Below, one piece after another: positions 63,345 through 64,000 of a stretch of DNA of 64,000 nt. The notes under the pieces were generated by a model that was not told the origin of the DNA, did no database searches, and was given only the letters and a program-made list of their open reading frames with translations. A program made the translations under genes and the position numbers. Position 1 is the stretch's first letter. The number at the start of each line of letters is the position of its first letter. Source of the stretch: Terriglobia bacterium. Its GTDB lineage: Bacteria; Acidobacteriota; Terriglobia; Terriglobales; Acidobacteriaceae. The stretch lies in NCBI GenBank assembly GCA_032252755.1, contig JAVUPY010000017.1:62001-126000 (forward strand). Reading direction: 5' to 3'.

Positions 63345-64000
63345 ATGCTGACCAAAAGTCAATCACGTTCTACCGGCAAAGAACGCGATGGTGAGACCGG
63401 GCTGGATTATTTCGGAGCAAGGTATTACTGGTCAAACATGGGCAGGTGGATGTCACCTGATTGGAGCGTTGAGCCAAAGGCCGTGCCGTATTCTGACCTC
63501 GCCGATCCACAGACACTTAATCTATATGGGTACGTGCGAAATAATCCGCTTGGCCATCCTGACGTTAATGGGCACTGCCCCCAATGTATCGTCGTGCTGG
63601 GGTGGGCTGTCGGAGTCGAACTTGGCCTATGGACTGGTGGCAGCATTTACTTTCACCTGCAGAAAGCGACTGCTGATGCAAAATATCAAGAGGAGACGGG
63701 AAGGCTTTACATAGACGCAAACAGGTTTCCGAATAGTCCTGGCTATTCACAACTCGATATCAATTCGCTCGCCCGCCAGACTACACTGAGTCAAGTCCAG
63801 ACCTTTAAAGATGCGATTCAGGTCGGCCAAGACATCAATTCGATCGCTGGCAAAGGAAACCTGACGAGGGGCTCAGGAACCGCCACGGAAAAAGCAATCG
63901 GGGTGGGCCTGAGTACAGGGACTAAGACGGTTAGCGATTTTGTGAAGGATACAACTCCGACGACGCAGAATAAACAGCAAGACACTCAACGGACAGGCCA
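63345..64000 (+). CDS. RHS-repeat core domain protein, N-terminally short, cut by the window end
   Basis: From ATG 63345 the frame stays open to the window edge. The first 70 codons encode the RHS-repeat-associated core: STGKERDGETGLDYFGARYY, then GRWMSPDWS, LNLYGYVRNNPLGHPDVNG. A variable, hydrophobic then polar tail follows, as at the tips of RHS/YD-repeat proteins that carry toxin domains; no toxin fold was recognised. An in-frame stop at 63327-63329 means the long upstream YD-repeat body is missing, so this is an orphan tip or a pseudogene fragment. No ribosome-binding site was seen. Confidence 0.65.
   Translation, partial: MLTKSQSRSTGKERDGETGLDYFGARYYWSNMGRWMSPDWSVEPKAVPYSDLADPQTLNLYGYVRNNPLGHPDVNGHCPQCIVVLGWAVGVELGLWTGGSIYFHLQKATADAKYQEETGRLYIDANRFPNSPGYSQLDINSLARQTTLSQVQTFKDAIQVGQDINSIAGKGNLTRGSGTATEKAIGVGLSTGTKTVSDFVKDTTPTTQNKQQDTQRTG

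Noticed and set aside
1-64000. Mobile elements, tRNA attachment sites, CRISPR array or integrase explaining the sulfur island
   Set aside because: None was found by reading both strands; the transfer idea rests only on gene families and must be tested by phylogeny and composition.

Overview
The window looks like a chromosomal stretch of an acidobacterium (Terriglobia-like). The evidence is a giant Oar-like TonB receptor with an N-terminal carboxypeptidase-regulatory domain, a CBM9/DUF5916 outer-membrane protein, an OprP-type porin, direct GlnRS, moderately high GC and short palindromic intergenic repeats. This is inferred from gene content; no rRNA or other marker is present to name the organism.

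Region 1 (1-27,300) is ordinary chromosome: a DUF5916 barrel; a three-gene sugar-nucleotide operon (epimerase, B12-binding radical SAM protein, UDP-glucose dehydrogenase); nicotinate phosphoribosyltransferase; MsrB; a dienoyl-CoA-reductase-like SDR; DinB; a PIG-L deacetylase; an alcohol dehydrogenase; a PLP decarboxylase; the TonB receptor; a guanine deaminase; GlnRS; DUF2306; an L,D-transpeptidase-like protein; a TPR protein; a porin; and a double-domain universal stress protein.

Region 2 (27,341-63,180) is a sulfur-metabolism island of about 36 kb built as two divergent arms around the dsrV/dsrA spacer. The left, minus-strand arm reads dsrV, aprB, aprA, zinc-ribbon protein, YkgJ-type cysteine-cluster protein, qmoA, qmoB, qmoC, sat, three tandem TauE/SafE permeases, a TIGR02186-type membrane protein, a cytidylate-kinase/BON fusion, a small membrane protein, a fourth TauE/SafE permease, a DUF4881-like lipoprotein, a PEP-synthase-like protein and a CoA-disulfide-reductase/rhodanese fusion. 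The right, plus-strand arm reads dsrA, dsrB, dsrL, dsrC, dsrT, dsrM, dsrK, dsrJ, dsrO, dsrP, dsrW (SUMT fused to a methyltransferase-like module), a DsrD-like winged-helix protein and dsrN. Together these encode sulfate activation (Sat), APS reduction (AprBA with the QmoABC quinone link), sulfite reduction (DsrAB, DsrC, DsrMKJOP), siroheme synthesis and amidation (DsrV, DsrW, DsrN) and sulfur oxyanion transport. This is a nearly complete dissimilatory sulfate/sulfite pathway. DsrL, best known from sulfur oxidisers, sits beside a reductive-looking gene set, so direction cannot be read from gene content alone. Crp/Fnr-like palindromes of the form GTGAC-N4-GTCAC occur in the dsrV/dsrA spacer, upstream of aprB and, in weaker form, upstream of the TonB receptor.

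Region 3 (63,181-64,000) holds a GGTGCCGGGTA-type repeat and the C-terminal core of an RHS-repeat protein that runs off the window. No transposase, integrase, tRNA, rRNA or CRISPR array was seen.
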